Shown one piece after another: positions 6,801 through 7,912 of a stretch of DNA of 7,912 nt. Origin of the DNA: Candidatus Aminicenantota bacterium (lineage in GTDB: Bacteria > Acidobacteriota > Aminicenantia > Aminicenantales > UBA8522). The position numbers were made by a program, and so were the translations under genes. The stretch covers positions 1 through 7,912 of the forward strand of contig JAFGRZ010000243.1 of assembly GCA_016934895.1 (NCBI GenBank), in the 5' to 3' direction. The notes under the pieces were generated by a model. It saw only the letters and a program-made list of their open reading frames with translations. It did no database searches and had not been told where the DNA came from. Positions within the stretch are counted from its first letter, which is position 1. The number at the start of each line of letters is the position of its first letter.

Positions 6801-6917
6801 GTCGGTTTGAGAGTCAACCTCTTCGGTTATCTGGTCGTGGGCGTCAACTATGTCAAACCTTTTGAACGCCAGGAAAAGGGCTGGTATTTCCAGTTCAGCT
6901 TCTGGCCGGGATTCTAG
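3861..6917 (+). CDS. Secreted metallopeptidase / TolB-like propeller / Omp85-like barrel fusion protein
   Basis: The protein has 1018 residues from the ATG at 3861 (strong site at 3848-3856). Residues 1-27 are a Sec signal ending SLSA. A Peptidase_MA-like domain follows (about 35-290) with the zinc motif HELVH (141-145) and WFVEGMAEY (173-181), where E176 is the expected third ligand; all catalytic residues are present. About 300-585 holds six PD40/WD40-like repeats of the TolB type (e.g. ISPDG at 310-314, then WSPDGRFIVF, WSPDGRTIAF), predicting a six-bladed propeller. After a linker, about 637-1018 is rich in beta strands with alternating residues. It has the Omp85 loop motif VRGY (890-893), a typical BamA-like end (AGVGLRVNLFGY, then FSFWPGF) and a C-terminal Phe. 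No POTRA repeats are visible. By topology, the peptidase and propeller should sit in the periplasm, tethered to an outer-membrane barrel. The domain order is recognisable, but the function (protein or lipid export, barrel assembly, regulated proteolysis) is unknown to me. Confidence 0.9.
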   Translation: MPKTIRSSVVILMAVWIGAFLSPSLSAQYFGRNKVQYQKFEFQIIKTQHFDVYFYPEFREVAQESARMAERWYSRYSRMLNHELRGRQPLILYAASPHFQQTTALTGLIGEGTGGVTESFKRRIILPVGTSPAETDHVIGHELVHAFQYDMTSPGGPGSGGQMGMGLAQVPLWFVEGMAEYLSIGSVDPHTAMWMRDASRRDFLPALKKLNNPYKYFPYRYGQALLAYLTGRWGDETISRLMKSIGRGGDMEAVLTKILGISYEQLTKDWHEAYDQAFQPVLEKTQLSEPNSRVLLKGEEKNPYNISPVISPDGRHIMFLSTRDLFSIDLYLADARTGKIIDKITETAVDPEFESLQFIHSAGAWDPTGKTFVFGAIAEGEPILSFYDVDKKKISDEIEFKSLDEIYSPTWSPDGRFIVFSALTGGKSDLFLYNLETKDLKSFTDDFFADLHPSWSPDGRTIAFVTDRFTTDLTLLSMGDYELALIDPLTGKIERIPAFSAAKNTNPQWTKDSRSVVFLSDQSGKTDIYRIDLASKEIFQITNLYTGISGITDLSPAISIAQETGALSYSCYDDGYYTVYVMEASASLKGSADIATFGGKLLSVLPPREQPGGALLGLLRNPLFGLPEQVEFPESSYKPKLTLDYVAPPQIGVGIDRFGTYTGGGVGLYWTDMLGYHSLATIAQTSSRLKDFTGIVSYQNARSRLNWGAVAGRIPYVYGGYGISYDPENQLYIEKELLYWQFNYQIGGYLAYPFSQVQRVEMYAGYQYIDFDTEIVTQAYSAYDGNLVYRDIEKLPSAESINYIYTTFALVYDSSLFGATSPILGQSYILEATPTFGSFNMYSIMADYRRYFMPVRPFTLAFRALHYGRYGRDAEDERMYPLYIGYESLVRGYDYYSYGSNEYTDGQGFDQSRLFGSKMLIANAELRFPLLGVLGLGKGYYGAFPIDMILFYDWGVAWSSGKNNLPNFLGGERKPISSAGVGLRVNLFGYLVVGVNYVKPFERQEKGWYFQFSFWPGF

Positions 6918-6960
6918 GCGACAACCCGCCGGCTGGTCCCGATCAGAAGACATGTTTCTG

Positions 6961-7000
6961 CTCAGGCTCCCGACCGGAAGTGTCGTGTCTCTGAGGAGCC
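6961..7000. other. Nested inverted repeat in the convergent gap, possible bidirectional terminator
   Basis: GGCTCC (6965-6970) pairs with GGAGCC (6995-7000), and directly inside it CGAC (6971-6974) pairs with GTCG (6982-6985). CTCAG (6961-6965) can alternatively pair with CTGAG (6991-6995), so two folds compete. No T-run follows on either strand, so a standard intrinsic terminator is not supported. The rest of the 151-base gap between the large gene and the convergent aminotransferase gene (6918-7068) shows nothing else convincing. Confidence 0.25.
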
Positions 7001-7068
7001 GTCCGGAAAGCCCTTGACAAAATGGGGCACGGGAAGGGGGGACGCGGGCAGCCCTGAAAACGAGAAAA

Positions 7069-7912
7069 CTAGCGGCTGCCGGACCTGAGCTCGGCGAAAA
7101 GTCCTTCGACGCGCGAAAGGCCGCGTTCTAGGGACTCCGGCTCGGACCCAAATCCAAAACGGAGATAGCCGTCCATCGCGAAGTGGTCGCCGGGCACGAT
7201 CAGCGTGCTTTTCTCCCGGATGAGCCGGTTGACAAGCTCGGTCGAGTTGATCTCGTGATGATAGCGGGCGTAGGCGATCGCTCCGGCCCGCGGCGGTACA
7301 CAGGAAAAGAGATCCGGTTGCCGCTTCAGCCAGGAATCGATCAGGGGATAATTCCTCCGCAGAATGGCGCGGGTCCTCTCCAGGATCCTGTCCCGGTTGC
7401 CGGGGGAGAGGGCGCTCCGGGCGATGCGGTCGCTCAGGATACTCGGCGAGATGGTGGTGTAATCGTGATAGGGCCAGGTTTTTTGAATGAAATCCCGCGG
7501 ACCGGCGATCCAGCCGATCCGGACACCCGGAAGGCCGTAGGCCTTGGACAGGCCGTTGACGATGACGGCGCGCTCGGTCTTTCCCCAGAAACTCGGGGAC
7601 ACGGGACCTTCACGTTCCGCTCCTTGATAGACCTCGTCGGCGATGATCCAGGCGCCGACGCGGTCCGCTCCGGCCACGATGGCCGCCATGGCTTCCTCGC
7701 TCAGCACGGCTCCGGTCGGGTTGTTCGGATTGGTGACAATAATGAGTTTTGTCCTGTCGGTCACGAGGGCTTTGAATTCATCAAGATCGGGAGCCCAGTC
7801 CAGTTCCTCTTTGAGCCAAAAAGGCTTGAGGACCGCTCCGAAACCCCGAACCAGGCCCCACATCTGCATGTAATTGGGCATCATGAAGACGACCTCGTCG
7901 CCGGGATCGATG
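7069..7912 (-). CDS. PLP-dependent aminotransferase, class I/II, C-terminal part (5' truncated by window)
   Basis: The minus-strand frame stays open to the window edge: the bases beyond the first ATG (7884) encode IDPGDEVVF, which belongs to this fold, so the ATG is internal and about 280 C-terminal residues are visible. Roughly 100 N-terminal residues are missing. Fold type I landmarks in order are NPNNPTG (visible residues 61-67), ADEVY (D92 for the pyridine nitrogen) and GLSKAYGLPGVRIGW, with the Schiff-base lysine codon at 7543-7545. The late YLRFGFG carries the arginine expected to bind the substrate carboxylate. The enzyme transfers an amino group between an amino acid and a 2-oxo acid in the cytoplasm. 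YHDYTTISPSILSDRIA resembles a broad group of class I/II enzymes of undefined specificity, so I assign no gene name. It converges on the large envelope gene. Family call very secure, substrate unknown. Confidence 0.93.
   Translation of the reverse strand, partial: IDPGDEVVFMMPNYMQMWGLVRGFGAVLKPFWLKEELDWAPDLDEFKALVTDRTKLIIVTNPNNPTGAVLSEEAMAAIVAGADRVGAWIIADEVYQGAEREGPVSPSFWGKTERAVIVNGLSKAYGLPGVRIGWIAGPRDFIQKTWPYHDYTTISPSILSDRIARSALSPGNRDRILERTRAILRRNYPLIDSWLKRQPDLFSCVPPRAGAIAYARYHHEINSTELVNRLIREKSTLIVPGDHFAMDGYLRFGFGSEPESLERGLSRVEGLFAELRSGSR

Noticed and set aside
7014..7019. A perfect TTGACA -35 element in the gap between the large gene and the aminotransferase gene.
   Set aside because: The bases 16-18 positions downstream are GC-rich (GGGGGA and similar) with no -10 element, and no plus-strand gene follows.
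1..7912. CRISPR arrays, tRNA or rRNA genes, insertion sequences, toxin-antitoxin or phage-defence modules.
   Set aside because: No spaced direct repeats, RNA gene signatures, transposase or nuclease motifs were seen on either strand; the regions between genes are short and contain only promoter-like and hairpin elements.

Overview
The window is a GC-rich (roughly 55-60% by eye), densely coded stretch of chromosome from a Gram-negative (diderm) bacterium. A lipoprotein signal, two predicted outer-membrane barrels and an Omp85-type C-terminus all point to an outer membrane. The large peptidase/propeller/barrel protein and the lipoprotein resemble proteins I associate with Acidobacteriota and Candidatus Aminicenantes. 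That placement is inferred from family resemblance, not demonstrated. I see no RNA genes, IS elements, CRISPR repeats or phage genes.

Layout. (1) 1-1330, + strand: the 3' part of an ABC transporter ATPase followed after one base by its membrane permease. (2) 1327-2867, - strand: a small predicted 8-stranded outer-membrane barrel protein, then an uncharacterised lipoprotein. The lipoprotein's 3' end overlaps the permease's 3' end by four bases. (3) 2868-2979: a compact divergent promoter region. (4) 2980-3549, + strand: an FMN-dependent nitroreductase-family protein. (5) 3550-3860: a 311-base intergenic stretch, GC-rich with palindromes at first, then a sharply AT-rich island with a near-consensus promoter. 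(6) 3861-6917, + strand: a 1018-residue protein combining a secretion signal, a zinc-metallopeptidase domain, a six-repeat TolB-like propeller and an Omp85-like barrel. (7) 6918-7068: a convergent intergenic gap. (8) 7069-7912, - strand: the C-terminal part of a class I/II PLP-dependent aminotransferase, cut by the window edge.

How it fits together. The ATPase and permease form one exporter-type complex. The two minus-strand genes are both envelope proteins and may be co-transcribed, although the second has its own candidate promoter. The large gene appears monocistronic with its own promoter. Nitroreductase and aminotransferase are metabolic enzymes with no visible functional link to the envelope genes. 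Nothing here looks like a defence system or a mobile accessory island. The most interesting item is the metallopeptidase-propeller-Omp85 fusion. Its architecture is recognisable, but I know of no experimentally assigned function for it.
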